Shown piece by piece: positions 1 through 7,712 of a stretch of 64,000 bases of DNA. Under the pieces are notes generated by a model. That model ran no database searches, was not told the DNA's origin, and worked only from the letters and a program-made list of their open reading frames with translations. Every line of letters begins with the position of its first letter. Within the stretch, counting starts at the first letter, position 1. Source of the stretch: Allosphingosinicella indica (lineage in GTDB: Bacteria; Pseudomonadota; Alphaproteobacteria; Sphingomonadales; Sphingomonadaceae); assembly GCF_900177405.1 (NCBI RefSeq), contig NZ_LT840185.1:2595501-2659500 (forward strand), written 5' to 3'. A program made the translations under genes and the position numbers.

Positions 1-710
1 AGAGTCTCCGCATCGCTCGCCAGCGCGTAATCGAGGATGCTCTTCGTCGATCCGACGTGATCCGCATGGTCGATGATGTGCGGCGGGCATTCCGGGTGCG
101 CGAGGACCGGCGCGCCGGGATGCTGTGCCTTGAGCTTCAGAAGCTCCGTTTCCGAAAACGCCTCGTGGACGATGCAGACGCCGGGCCACAGCAGCATGTC
201 GCGCCCGGTCTTGCGCGCCAGATAGCCGCCGAGATGCTTGTCCGGCCCGAAGATGATCTTCTGGTCGGCCGGGATCTGGCTCAGGATGATTTCGGCCGAC
301 GACGAGGTGACGATGATGTCGCTCAGCGCCTTCACCGCCGCCGAACAGTTGATGTAGCTGAGCGCGATATGATCCGGATGCCGCTCGCGGAACGCGCGGA
401 ACTGGTCCGGCGGGCAAGAATCCTCGAGGCTGCAGCCCGCATCCATGTCGGGCAGGACAACGATCTTATCGGGGCTCAATATCTTCGCCGTCTCGGCCAT
501 GAAACGGACGCCGCAGAAGGCGATCACCTCGGCGTCCGTCGCCGCGGCCTTGCGGCTGAGGTCGAGACTGTCGCCGACGAAATCGGCCAGGTCCTGGATG
601 TCCGGCGTCTGGTAATAATGCGCGAGGATCACCGCGTTGCGCTCCTTGCGCAGCCGGTCGATCTCGGCGCGGAGGTCCAGGCCCTTCAGGCTGACGTTCG
701 GTGCGTTCAT
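1..710 (-). CDS. nadA: Quinolinate synthase A (partial, C-terminus outside window)
   Basis: Condenses iminoaspartate with dihydroxyacetone phosphate to quinolinate in NAD synthesis, using a 4Fe-4S cluster in the cytoplasm. The frame is open from an ATG at 710 to the window edge (about 236 codons of the roughly 330 usual). Visible family motifs are AHYYQTPDIQDLADFVGDS near the N-terminus, FCGVRFMAETAKILSP, and LPDMDAGCSLEDSC, which carries cluster-type cysteines. The start overlaps the stop of the DUF4230 gene upstream as ATGA, so it is the last visible member of a long co-transcribed set. No nadB or nadC is in the window. The identification is firm; only the truncated end is unseen. Confidence 0.95.
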   Translation of the reverse strand, partial: MNAPNVSLKGLDLRAEIDRLRKERNAVILAHYYQTPDIQDLADFVGDSLDLSRKAAATDAEVIAFCGVRFMAETAKILSPDKIVVLPDMDAGCSLEDSCPPDQFRAFRERHPDHIALSYINCSAAVKALSDIIVTSSSAEIILSQIPADQKIIFGPDKHLGGYLARKTGRDMLLWPGVCIVHEAFSETELLKLKAQHPGAPVLAHPECPPHIIDHADHVGSTKSILDYALASDAET

Positions 711-1399
711 TGCTTCGCGGTCTCCTCGGCCAGCACATCCTCCATCCGGCGCGACCTGTCGAGCCATGACGGATCGTCGGCGCCGGCCTCGTCGGCAAAG
801 CGCGCGACCACGGTCGCTTCGATGCCCGCTGCGCCCAGCGGCAGCGCGAAGCTGCGCGCGACTGCCTTGCGCGCTGCGTCGCGCGCCATCCTCATCGGCA
901 CCGGCCCGCGCGCCTGATCGAGCAGGCTCTTCTGCGCGGCGCGGCGGTTGGCGGTGTCGAGCGCGGCCTCCGCGTCGGTGAGCCGCATCAGCACGCCGCC
1001 GCCCGAATATTCCTGCACCGCGCCGAGATCGATCTCGGGTCCGGCGAGCTCGATCGGCGGCAGCGTGACGGTTAGCCGCTTCGCCGCGGCATCCCAGGCG
1101 AGATCGTCATCGCCCAGTTTCGCGAGGTCGATGTCATAGCGAACAGTGCCCGGCATGATGATCGTCTTCTGCGCACTAAGGCCATAGCGGCGCTGCGTCG
1201 CGGTCACGACGGCGACATAGCGCGCGACGAACGGGGTCAGCCGCGCCTGCTCGCGCACCGATTGCAGGCTCGCGCTCGCCACTGCTTCGGCATCGGGGCC
1301 GGAGCGGAACCATTTCGCCCCGCCGACGAGCGCCAAGAGCAGCCCGCCGACGAGCAGTCCCGCGACGATTGCGATGACGAGCGGACCACGGCGGATCAT
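707..1399 (-). CDS. DUF4230 domain-containing membrane-anchored protein
   Basis: A 230-residue protein of unknown function. An N-terminal hydrophobic segment (about residues 6-28, rich in Val, Ile, Leu, Gly) is followed by a soluble domain of the DUF4230 type, with a VATQRRYG-like stretch and conserved YDIDLAKL and VTLPP segments. It is probably anchored in the inner membrane with the domain outside. The ATG at 1399 is chosen because it overlaps the stop of the MBL gene as ATGA; an upstream in-frame ATG at 1414 would only add five residues. It in turn overlaps nadA. A functional link to NAD synthesis is not established and co-transcription is all the sequence shows. Confidence 0.8.
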   Translation of the reverse strand: MIRRGPLVIAIVAGLLVGGLLLALVGGAKWFRSGPDAEAVASASLQSVREQARLTPFVARYVAVVTATQRRYGLSAQKTIIMPGTVRYDIDLAKLGDDDLAWDAAAKRLTVTLPPIELAGPEIDLGAVQEYSGGGVLMRLTDAEAALDTANRRAAQKSLLDQARGPVPMRMARDAARKAVARSFALPLGAAGIEATVVARFADEAGADDPSWLDRSRRMEDVLAEETAKQ

Positions 1400-2250
1400 G
1401 CCGCCAGCCTCCATTCTGCGCCGTCGCCCATGACGAGCCCGCGCGCGCGAAGATCGATGAGGTGGGCGAGCACCGAACGTTCCGCCGCGGGGTGCAGCCG
1501 CGGATCGACGCCCCGGTACATCGCCTTGACCATTTCCGGCACACTTCCTTCGCCCTGTTCGAGCTGACGCAATATCTGCCGCTCGCGCTGGCGGCGGTGC
1601 ATCAGCATGCCGCGGACCAGCTTGCGAGGATTTTCGATCGCGGGGCCGTGCGCGGGGAGGTAGAGCGCTTCCTCACGCGCCAGCAGCTTGTCGAGGCTCG
1701 CCATATAGGCGGCCATGTCACCATCGGGCGGCGAGACGATGCTGGTCGACCAGCCCATCACGTGATCGCCGCTGAACAAGATGTCGGCTTCCGGCAGCGC
1801 GAAGCAGAGGTGGTTGGAAGTATGTCCGGGCGTCTCCACCGCTTCCAGCGTCCAGTCGTCCCCGGCGATCCATTCGCCATCGGCAAGGATGCGATCGGGC
1901 GTGTAGTCGAAATCGAAAGCCGCGTCGGCGCGAGGACCCAAATCTTCGATGGCCAGCGGCGCGCAGCCGACGATCGGAGCGCCGGTCTTCTCCGCGAGCG
2001 CGCGGGCGGCGGGGCTGTGGTCGCGATGCGTGTGGGTACAAACGATGGCGGCGATCGACGCGTCGCCCACCGCACCGATAATCCTTGCGATGTGGTCCGC
2101 GTCGTCGGGGCCGGGATCGATGACCGCCAGCCCTTCGCCCGCACCCACGATATGCGTCCAGGTGCCGGTATAGGTGAACGGAGACGGATTGGGCGCCAGC
2201 ACGCGCCGGACCAGCGGGTGCGGCTGTTCGAACCTCTCGATCGTCTCCAT
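1396..2250 (-). CDS. MBL-fold metallo-hydrolase (LACTB2-like)
   Basis: A 284-residue metallo-beta-lactamase-fold hydrolase. The zinc-binding motif HTHRDHSPAA is intact, followed by a VETPGHTSNHLCF histidine motif and SGDHVMGW, with a C-terminal winged-helix-like tail (from about residue 210) as in LACTB2-type proteins. Family members include RNA- and thioester-cleaving enzymes; the substrate here cannot be told from sequence. The ATG at 2250 is preferred over a TTG at 2286, since the encoded sequence from METIERFEQ matches the usual family N-terminus. It overlaps the DUF4230 start downstream and lies 48 bases after the nucleotidyltransferase stop. It is unrelated in type to the B3 enzyme at 33997. 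Confidence 0.85.
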   Translation of the reverse strand: METIERFEQPHPLVRRVLAPNPSPFTYTGTWTHIVGAGEGLAVIDPGPDDADHIARIIGAVGDASIAAIVCTHTHRDHSPAARALAEKTGAPIVGCAPLAIEDLGPRADAAFDFDYTPDRILADGEWIAGDDWTLEAVETPGHTSNHLCFALPEADILFSGDHVMGWSTSIVSPPDGDMAAYMASLDKLLAREEALYLPAHGPAIENPRKLVRGMLMHRRQRERQILRQLEQGEGSVPEMVKAMYRGVDPRLHPAAERSVLAHLIDLRARGLVMGDGAEWRLAA

Positions 2251-2298
2251 GCCGCGCCATGTGGCACCGGCGGCGGCGAAATCCAAGGCGAAGGCGTG

Positions 2299-3345
2299 CT
2301 AGGCGGTGGCCTCGACCGCCGGCGATGCGGCGGCTCGGCGCTTGCCGAGCTTGGTCAGCAGGTGTCGCGCGAGCATCAGCGGCGGCATTCGCAGCCAGTG
2401 CGAGCGGACGTAGAAAGCGAAGCGGAGGGCCTTGCGCGTCTCTCGCCCCCAACCGTCACGCGCGACAAGCCGCGCGGCGAACAGGCGGTCGACGATGCTC
2501 AGCCGTCCTGCGAAGCCATGATCGACGGGCGTACCATAGAGACGATGCGACAGCCGGAGAGCGCGGCGCACCGCGGGTGCGAGCTGGTGCAGTGCCGCCT
2601 GCTCTATGAGCGCCTCGCGGAACGCAGGACAATCGAACTCGCGCAGCAGCCGGTCGATGTCCCACAGGTTGCGGAGCCCGCCCCCCAGGTCGCCGTCGGC
2701 AAAGAGATGCGCGGCGGAGTGGAGGACGAGATCGGGTGGCGAGAAGACGCTGAGCCCGCTCTCCAGACGCGTCGCATCGCGGACCAAAGCGTCGGCATCG
2801 GGCGTCGGGCGCGCGGTCGGCGGCAGGATGGTGTGGTGCACATCTGCCATCCGGTCGCGCTCCTTGTGGATCAGCGGCGGCAGCTCGTGCATCCAGCGGC
2901 GATAATAGAGATCGTCATAGGCGTCCGCCTTGACCCATTCCCACCCGGCGGCAAGCAGCGCGGCCTGCGCCGCATCGAGATGGCGCGCGGGCACCAGCAG
3001 ATCGAGATCGCCGATATAGCGCCCTTCCCCGGCGTCCAGCCCGGCCGCGGCATAAGCGGTGCCCTTTAGCAGCACGACCGGCATGCCGAGCGGCGCAAGC
3101 GCACGGCGCGCCATCTCCGCTTCCCAGAGTGCGAGCGTCCGCCCGCGCGCGCAGTCGCGGCGCGCGTCGTCAAGGATCGCGGCGATCTTTCCTTCCGGCG
3201 CGAACGGCGCGGTGCGGATTGCGAGCGCAGCAAGCAATTGCTCGGCGCGTGCGACGGCGATCATCGCTTCCCAATCCGTCGGCGAAAGGCCACGAACGCT
3301 CTGCGGCTTGCGAAGTGCGCGAATCAGGCAGCGCGCCGGACTCAT
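2299..3345 (-). CDS. Nucleotidyltransferase family protein (NTP_transf_5 type)
   Basis: A 348-residue protein with a minimal nucleotidyltransferase fold of the NTP_transf_5 kind. The conserved VVLLKGTAYAAAGL (about residues 90-103) is followed by GRYIGDLDLLV with the paired acidic residues D113 and D115 expected to bind metal. Such proteins recur beside HPr-kinase-like and PqqD-like proteins, including in some lasso-peptide clusters (paeninodin type). The ATG at 3345 overlaps the stop of the kinase gene as ATGA. The modified substrate is unknown; co-transcription with the kinase and PqqD-like gene suggests it acts on the same client molecule (inference). Confidence 0.82.
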   Translation of the reverse strand: MSPARCLIRALRKPQSVRGLSPTDWEAMIAVARAEQLLAALAIRTAPFAPEGKIAAILDDARRDCARGRTLALWEAEMARRALAPLGMPVVLLKGTAYAAAGLDAGEGRYIGDLDLLVPARHLDAAQAALLAAGWEWVKADAYDDLYYRRWMHELPPLIHKERDRMADVHHTILPPTARPTPDADALVRDATRLESGLSVFSPPDLVLHSAAHLFADGDLGGGLRNLWDIDRLLREFDCPAFREALIEQAALHQLAPAVRRALRLSHRLYGTPVDHGFAGRLSIVDRLFAARLVARDGWGRETRKALRFAFYVRSHWLRMPPLMLARHLLTKLGKRRAAASPAVEATA

Positions 3346-4205
3346 GCCGCCTCGCGCCACAGTTGTTCAACCATCGCGACGGCTTCGTCGGTGCTGCCAT
3401 AATCGACCGCGCGCGCCGGGAGCTTCACCAGCGCGGTGAGCGCTGCAAAGGCCGGCTCGCCGAGCGCGACATAATTGGTCGATGCCTGGGTCAGCCGCAT
3501 GAACAGCTCCGCCTCGCCGACCGACCGCACCTCGGCGGGCCAGTCATGGCCGAAGCGCGGGAACAGGATCAGCGCGGGCCGCGCGGGTTCTCGCATGCGC
3601 GCGACGGCCTCTACCGAAGGGCGGAGATGGCGGATCGTCCCTTTCGGCGTGCCGTAGAGCTGCGGCCCGAACCGCTCTTCGGGGAGCATCGCGCGCATCG
3701 CGTCGATCGCGCTATTCTTGAGGCTGACCGCGCGCGGGAACGGATGCAGCAGTCCGTCGTCGAGGCCGAGCAGCGCGAATTCGTCGCCCATGAAGCGCCA
3801 GCCACGCTCGCCCAGGATCGCGGACAGCGTCGATTTCCCCGCACCCGAGAGGCCCGTGAGCAGCAGGGCGCGCCCGTCCCGCTCGACGCTCGCGGCGTGG
3901 AGCAGCAGATACCGCTTCTGCCCCAGCGCCATCTGAAGGTTCATCCCCATCTCGGCGGCGAGCAGGCCGTGAGCGATCGAGAGCGGCGCGGCTTCGGGCA
4001 GCATGAAATCGCCGCGGATCGCGATCGAGGGGCGGATCCAGCGCCGCCACGGACGCTCCGCCTCCAGCCGCACGGTGAAATCGGCGACCGCATCGGCGTC
4101 GTTATAGCCCGCATAGAGATGCCGAAGAGTGTCGACCGGCGCGCTCCATTCGGATCCAATTCGGAACGTGACCGGGCCAACCGTGAGGCGGAGGCTGTGC
4201 TTCAT
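3342..4205 (-). CDS. HprK-related kinase A
   Basis: A 287-residue protein related to the C-terminal kinase domain of HPr kinase/phosphorylase. The P-loop GLSGAGKST lies at residues 118-126, preceded by LLLHAASVERDGRALLLT and followed by FMGDEFALL (about 138-146), the acidic motif typical of this family. The N-terminal 100 residues do not match HprK's regulatory domain. No HPr, EI or EII gene is nearby, so the target is unlikely to be HPr. In lasso-peptide clusters related kinases phosphorylate the precursor's C-terminal serine. The gene overlaps the PqqD-like gene upstream (4202-4205) and the nucleotidyltransferase downstream (3342-3345), implying translational coupling. Confidence 0.88.
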   Translation of the reverse strand: MKHSLRLTVGPVTFRIGSEWSAPVDTLRHLYAGYNDADAVADFTVRLEAERPWRRWIRPSIAIRGDFMLPEAAPLSIAHGLLAAEMGMNLQMALGQKRYLLLHAASVERDGRALLLTGLSGAGKSTLSAILGERGWRFMGDEFALLGLDDGLLHPFPRAVSLKNSAIDAMRAMLPEERFGPQLYGTPKGTIRHLRPSVEAVARMREPARPALILFPRFGHDWPAEVRSVGEAELFMRLTQASTNYVALGEPAFAALTALVKLPARAVDYGSTDEAVAMVEQLWREAA

Positions 4206-4477
4206 GCCCGCTGCACCAGACCCGCAGCCTCCAGCTCGCCGAGCCGCGCCGCAAGCGCCTCGACCGCGCCCTCGCCGAGATCGAACCGCGCGGCAAGCCG
4301 ATCGGCGAGCGCCGATGCGTCGGCGGGGGCTTCGGCAAGCGCGTCAAGGATTTCCGGCGCGGGCGATGCAAGGAAATGCGTCAGCCCCGAGGGGCGATGG
4401 AAGAGCAGGGTCAGCCCGTCGAGCGGGACAACCTGCACCGCATCGGCGGGATCGGAACGATAGACGGGGCCGGACAT
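4202..4477 (-). CDS. PqqD-like peptide chaperone (HPr-rel-A system)
   Basis: A 91-residue protein of the PqqD/RRE fold, which binds leader peptides and presents them to modifying enzymes. The N-terminus (VQVVPLDGLTLLFHRPSGLTHFL) gives the three-strand part and the C-terminal two thirds a helical part ending in LAARLGELEAAGLVQ, a typical arrangement. It sits 11 bases after the stop of the Tat-signal protein and overlaps the kinase gene by four bases. This placement between a small exported protein and a kinase suggests that it delivers that protein, or another peptide, to the kinase and nucleotidyltransferase (inference). Confidence 0.8.
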   Translation of the reverse strand: MSGPVYRSDPADAVQVVPLDGLTLLFHRPSGLTHFLASPAPEILDALAEAPADASALADRLAARFDLGEGAVEALAARLGELEAAGLVQRA

Positions 4478-4488
4478 GCCGGCACCGC

Positions 4489-4896
4489 TTAACGCGACAT
4501 CTGCAGCGAGGCGTAGCAGGTGAAGCCGCTCATGCCCTGCTGCAGACGGCGGATGTAATTGGCATAGGCCTGGCTCGCCTCGGCATCCATGCCGGCGGGC
4601 GCATAGCCGCTGTTCAGCAGCCGCTTAGCCTCCTGGCCGGTGATCGGGCGGCGCGCGGGCGGAAAGGCCCCCGGCGTCCCCGGCGCAACCAGGCTGCCAT
4701 CGGCAGCGATGTAGCTGCCGCCGGATTGCGGCGTCGGCACCGGGATCTGGCAGTTGAGCACCGATCCCGCCGTCTGCGCCAGCGCGGGGCGCACCGTCAC
4801 CACCGTCGAGGCCGCGACCGCGCCGAGCATCAGCACGCTCCGCCGGCTCGCCGCCGCGAGATCGATCTCCTGCGCCTTGCCGCTGTCTTCGCTCAT
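4489..4896 (-). CDS. Small Tat-signal exported protein, candidate client of the HPr-rel-A system
   Basis: A 135-residue protein, unrecognised as a family. It has a twin-arginine-type signal, ASRRSVLMLG at residues 16-25, a hydrophobic core, and a likely cleavage site after PALA (residue 40). The mature part has two cysteines (C49 and C127), a Pro/Gly-rich stretch and a helical segment around EASQAYANYIRRLQQ, and it ends in LQMSR with a penultimate serine. It is the first gene of the operon with the PqqD-like, kinase and nucleotidyltransferase genes. ATG 4896 is chosen; ATG 4908 would add four residues. Whether it is processed or phosphorylated is inference. Confidence 0.65.
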   Translation of the reverse strand: MSEDSGKAQEIDLAAASRRSVLMLGAVAASTVVTVRPALAQTAGSVLNCQIPVPTPQSGGSYIAADGSLVAPGTPGAFPPARRPITGQEAKRLLNSGYAPAGMDAEASQAYANYIRRLQQGMSGFTCYASLQMSR

Positions 4897-4992
4897 GCCC
4901 TCGGCCATAATCCCAGCGGCCTTTCACAAGCGTAAAGCTGCGGCAAGACGGCGATGGTGGCGGTATCATCGCGGGACGGATAGGAGGCGGAC

Positions 4993-6285
4993 ATGAACAG
5001 CGTATCGCCGCGCCGCCTGATCATCGCCGCCGCCTTCGTCGCGGCAGGGCTGGCGCTGGCGCTGTCGGCGGGCGCCCCGGTCGCGGCGGCGCTGGTCGCG
5101 CTCATCGCCGGCCTTGCGGCGGCGGCACTGGCATGGCCGGGCGACGGCGGCCCCCGAAGCGACGACGGCCAGCGCGCCGCCCTGTCCACCCTCCCCGACA
5201 CCGCGCGGCTGCTGGAGGCGATCGACGAGCCGATGCTGGTGGTGCGCGATCGCCGCGTGATCGCCGCCAATTCGGCGGCGCGCGCGGTGCTCGGCGATCA
5301 TATCGAGGGCGTCGACGTCCGCCTCGCCATCCGCCACCCCGCCGCCGCCGAGCAATTGTCCGCCGAGCGGCCGGAATCGAGCGTCACCCGCGCCGATCTG
5401 ATCGGCCTCGGCGAGCGCGACCGGCGCTGGCAGATGGCGACGAGCCGGATGGAGGACGGCAGCCATCTTGTCCGCTTGACCGACCGCAGCGCCGCGCACG
5501 CCTCCGAACAGATGCGCGTCGATTTCGTCGCCAATGCCAGCCACGAGTTGCGCACCCCGCTCGCCACCGTGCTCGGCTTCCTCGAGACGCTGCGCGACGA
5601 CGATCAGGCCGCGGGCGATCCCGCGACGCGAGGCCGCTTCGTCGACCTCATGTATGCCGAGGCGCGCCGCATCCACCGGCTGGTCGACGATCTCATCTCA
5701 TTGTCGCGAATCGAGGCCGAGCGATTCAGCCCGCCGCGCGAATCGGTGCCGCTGCTGCCGCTGGTCGAGGAGGTCCGCGTCGGCGCAGGGCAATTGCTCG
5801 AAGCGCGCGGCGGTCGGATCGAGGTCGTCGCTGATGCCGCCCAGCCCGTAGCGCTCGGCGATCGCACCCAGCTCCTCCAGCTCCTCCAGAACCTCATCGT
5901 CAACGCGATCAAATATGGCCGCGCGGGCGAGACGGTGACCGTCCGCTTCGAGGATGCGGGTGCCGAAATGCTGCGCGTCACCGTCATCGACCGCGGCGAA
6001 GGCATCGAGCCCGATCATATACCGCGCCTCACAGAGCGATTCTATCGCGTCGATCCCGGCCGCAGCCGCTCAATGGGCGGCACCGGCCTCGGCCTCGCGA
6101 TCGTCAAGCATATCGTCGGGCGGCACCGCGGCCAGCTCGATATCCGCTCGACTCCCGGAGAGGGCACGCAGGTCTCGGTGTTGCTTCCGCGCGCCGCCGG
6201 ACCGGGGCCGATGTCATCAAAGAGTCACGTAAACGTCACACAGGGCACTCGAAACGACCCTAGCGAGGCGCCGGGCATGGATTGA
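4993..6285 (+). CDS. phoR: Phosphate regulon sensor histidine kinase PhoR
   Basis: A 430-residue inner-membrane histidine kinase that phosphorylates PhoB when phosphate is low. Two short hydrophobic segments cover residues 9-48, a PAS-like region follows (about 70-165), then HisKA with the phospho-acceptor H184 in NASHELRTPL, and an ATPase domain with N box (NLIVNAIKYG), G1 (DRGEGI) and G2 (GGTGLGLAIV). The ATG at 4993 follows a strong AGGAGG ribosome site. The gene is divergent from the HPr-rel-A operon and heads phoR-pstCAB-phoU-phoB. The last 25 codons, after the kinase fold ends, overlap the Pho box that should drive pstC. This tail (SSKSHVNVTQGTRND) is probably non-functional as protein. 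Confidence 0.93.
   Translation: MNSVSPRRLIIAAAFVAAGLALALSAGAPVAAALVALIAGLAAAALAWPGDGGPRSDDGQRAALSTLPDTARLLEAIDEPMLVVRDRRVIAANSAARAVLGDHIEGVDVRLAIRHPAAAEQLSAERPESSVTRADLIGLGERDRRWQMATSRMEDGSHLVRLTDRSAAHASEQMRVDFVANASHELRTPLATVLGFLETLRDDDQAAGDPATRGRFVDLMYAEARRIHRLVDDLISLSRIEAERFSPPRESVPLLPLVEEVRVGAGQLLEARGGRIEVVADAAQPVALGDRTQLLQLLQNLIVNAIKYGRAGETVTVRFEDAGAEMLRVTVIDRGEGIEPDHIPRLTERFYRVDPGRSRSMGGTGLGLAIVKHIVGRHRGQLDIRSTPGEGTQVSVLLPRAAGPGPMSSKSHVNVTQGTRNDPSEAPGMD
6211..6243 (+). promoter_or_regulatory. Pho box (three PhoB half-sites) upstream of pstC
   Basis: Three 7-base PhoB-type half-sites recur with an exact 11-base period: ATGTCAT at 6211, GAGTCAC at 6222 and ACGTCAC at 6233, separated by the A/T-rich spacers CAAA and GTAA. 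This matches the known Pho-box architecture (consensus CTGTCAT plus 4-base spacers). It lies inside the 3' end of phoR, 39 to 84 bases before the possible pstC starts. PhoB would activate pstCAB-phoU-phoB from here, giving positive autoregulation of phoB. Confidence 0.8.
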
Positions 6286-6326
6286 CCGTCGGCCCGCCGG
6301 GGCAATCGAGGATTTCGACCGAGGCC

Positions 6327-7712
6327 GTGACGACCTTCAGCCTGTTCTTCCTGCTGCTCGGCTTGGGCGCGATCGCCTGGGCGAGTGCCCGTGCCCGCGC
6401 GCTGGCGCTGGCCGGCCCCGCGCCGCAGCGCGCGCATTCGCTGCCCGGCTATCACGGCTGGTATGTTGCCTTGTGGGCGCTGGTGCCCGCCGCCGCCTTC
6501 CTGATCGTCTGGAGCCTGCTCGCGCCCGGTCTCGCGATGGACGCCGCGCTGCATCACCCCGCCGCCGCATCGCTTCCCGCCGCGTCGATCGACCGCGCCG
6601 CCGCGCTCGCAGAGGTCCGCGCGCTGGCGGAGGGCAAGCTGCAATTCGCCTTCCGTCCCGAATCCAAGGCGCTCGCCGAAGCCTATCGCGACGCCGCCGC
6701 CACCTATGGTTGGGTCGCCGCAGCAGTCACAGTGCTGATCGCCTTCGCGGGCGGCGCGTTCGCCTTCACGCGCATCGGCCCTGCCTTCCGCGCCCGCTCG
6801 CGCGTCGAGCGGCTGGTGATGGCGGCGCTGCTCACCGCATCGCTGATCGCGATCCTCACCACCGTCGGCATCGTCGCCTCGCTGCTGTTCGAATCGCTGC
6901 GCTTCTTCAGCAAGGTCTCGCCGATCGAATTCCTGTTCGGCACGCAGTGGAGCCCGCAGACCGCGATCCGTGCCGATCAGGTCGGATCGTCGGGCGCGTT
7001 CGGCGCCATTCCCCTGTTCTGGGGCACGATCTTCATCGGCGCGATCATCGCGATGATCGTCGCCATTCCGCTCGGCTTGATGAGCGCGATCTTCCTCACC
7101 CAATATGCGAGCCCCCTCGCCCGCGCCTGGCTGAAGCCGATCCTCGAGGTGCTGGCCGGTGTCCCCACCGTGGTATACGGCTATTTCGCCGCGCTCACCG
7201 TCGCGCCTGCAATCCGCAGCTTCGCCGCTGCGGTCGGCATTCCCGGCGCGTCGTCCGAAAGCGCGCTCGCCGCCGGGCTGGTCATGGGAGTGATGATCAT
7301 TCCCTTCGTCTCCTCGATGGCCGACGATTCGATCGCCGCGGTGCCGCAGGCGATGCGCGACGGCAGCCTCGCGATGGGCGCCACCAAGTCCGAGACGATC
7401 AAGCAAGTGCTGCTCCCCGCGGCGCTTCCGGGCGTCGTCGGCGGGGTTCTGCTCGCGGTCAGCCGCGCGATCGGCGAGACGATGATCGTGGTGATGGCCG
7501 CGGGTCTCGCCGCCAACCTCACTGCCAATCCGTTCGCCAGCGTGACCACGGTGACGACCCAGATCGTCCAGCTCCTTACCGGAGATCAGGAATTCGACAG
7601 CGCCAAGACGCTCGCCGCCTTCGCGCTGGGGCTGGTACTGTTCATCGTCACCTTGCTGCTCAACATCGTCGCGCTGCGCGTCGTGCGGAAATATCGGGAA
7701 GCTTATGAATAG
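6327..7712 (+). CDS. pstC: Phosphate ABC transporter permease PstC
   Basis: Inner-membrane permease subunit of the high-affinity phosphate importer PstSCAB. It is about 461 residues, longer than the enterobacterial protein of about 320, because of extra N-terminal membrane segments (from about residue 1 to 160) as usual in alphaproteobacteria. The C-terminal half has the ABC permease fold, with the EAA-like loop DGSLAMGATKSETIKQVLLP and seven or eight hydrophobic segments in total. The GTG at 6327 is preferred; a TTG at 6282 overlapping the phoR stop would add 15 non-hydrophobic residues and would place the start nearer the Pho box. It overlaps pstA by eight bases. No pstS is present in the window. 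Confidence 0.92.
   Translation: MTTFSLFFLLLGLGAIAWASARARALALAGPAPQRAHSLPGYHGWYVALWALVPAAAFLIVWSLLAPGLAMDAALHHPAAASLPAASIDRAAALAEVRALAEGKLQFAFRPESKALAEAYRDAAATYGWVAAAVTVLIAFAGGAFAFTRIGPAFRARSRVERLVMAALLTASLIAILTTVGIVASLLFESLRFFSKVSPIEFLFGTQWSPQTAIRADQVGSSGAFGAIPLFWGTIFIGAIIAMIVAIPLGLMSAIFLTQYASPLARAWLKPILEVLAGVPTVVYGYFAALTVAPAIRSFAAAVGIPGASSESALAAGLVMGVMIIPFVSSMADDSIAAVPQAMRDGSLAMGATKSETIKQVLLPAALPGVVGGVLLAVSRAIGETMIVVMAAGLAANLTANPFASVTTVTTQIVQLLTGDQEFDSAKTLAAFALGLVLFIVTLLLNIVALRVVRKYREAYE

Noticed and set aside
1396-2250. The MBL-fold gene as a beta-lactamase
   Set aside because: The sequence groups with LACTB2-like hydrolases, lacks a signal peptide and differs from the B3 pattern found at 33997.
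1462-3069. 535-codon plus-strand open frame across the MBL and nucleotidyltransferase genes
   Set aside because: Antisense shadow; the minus-strand genes have intact motifs and coupled starts.
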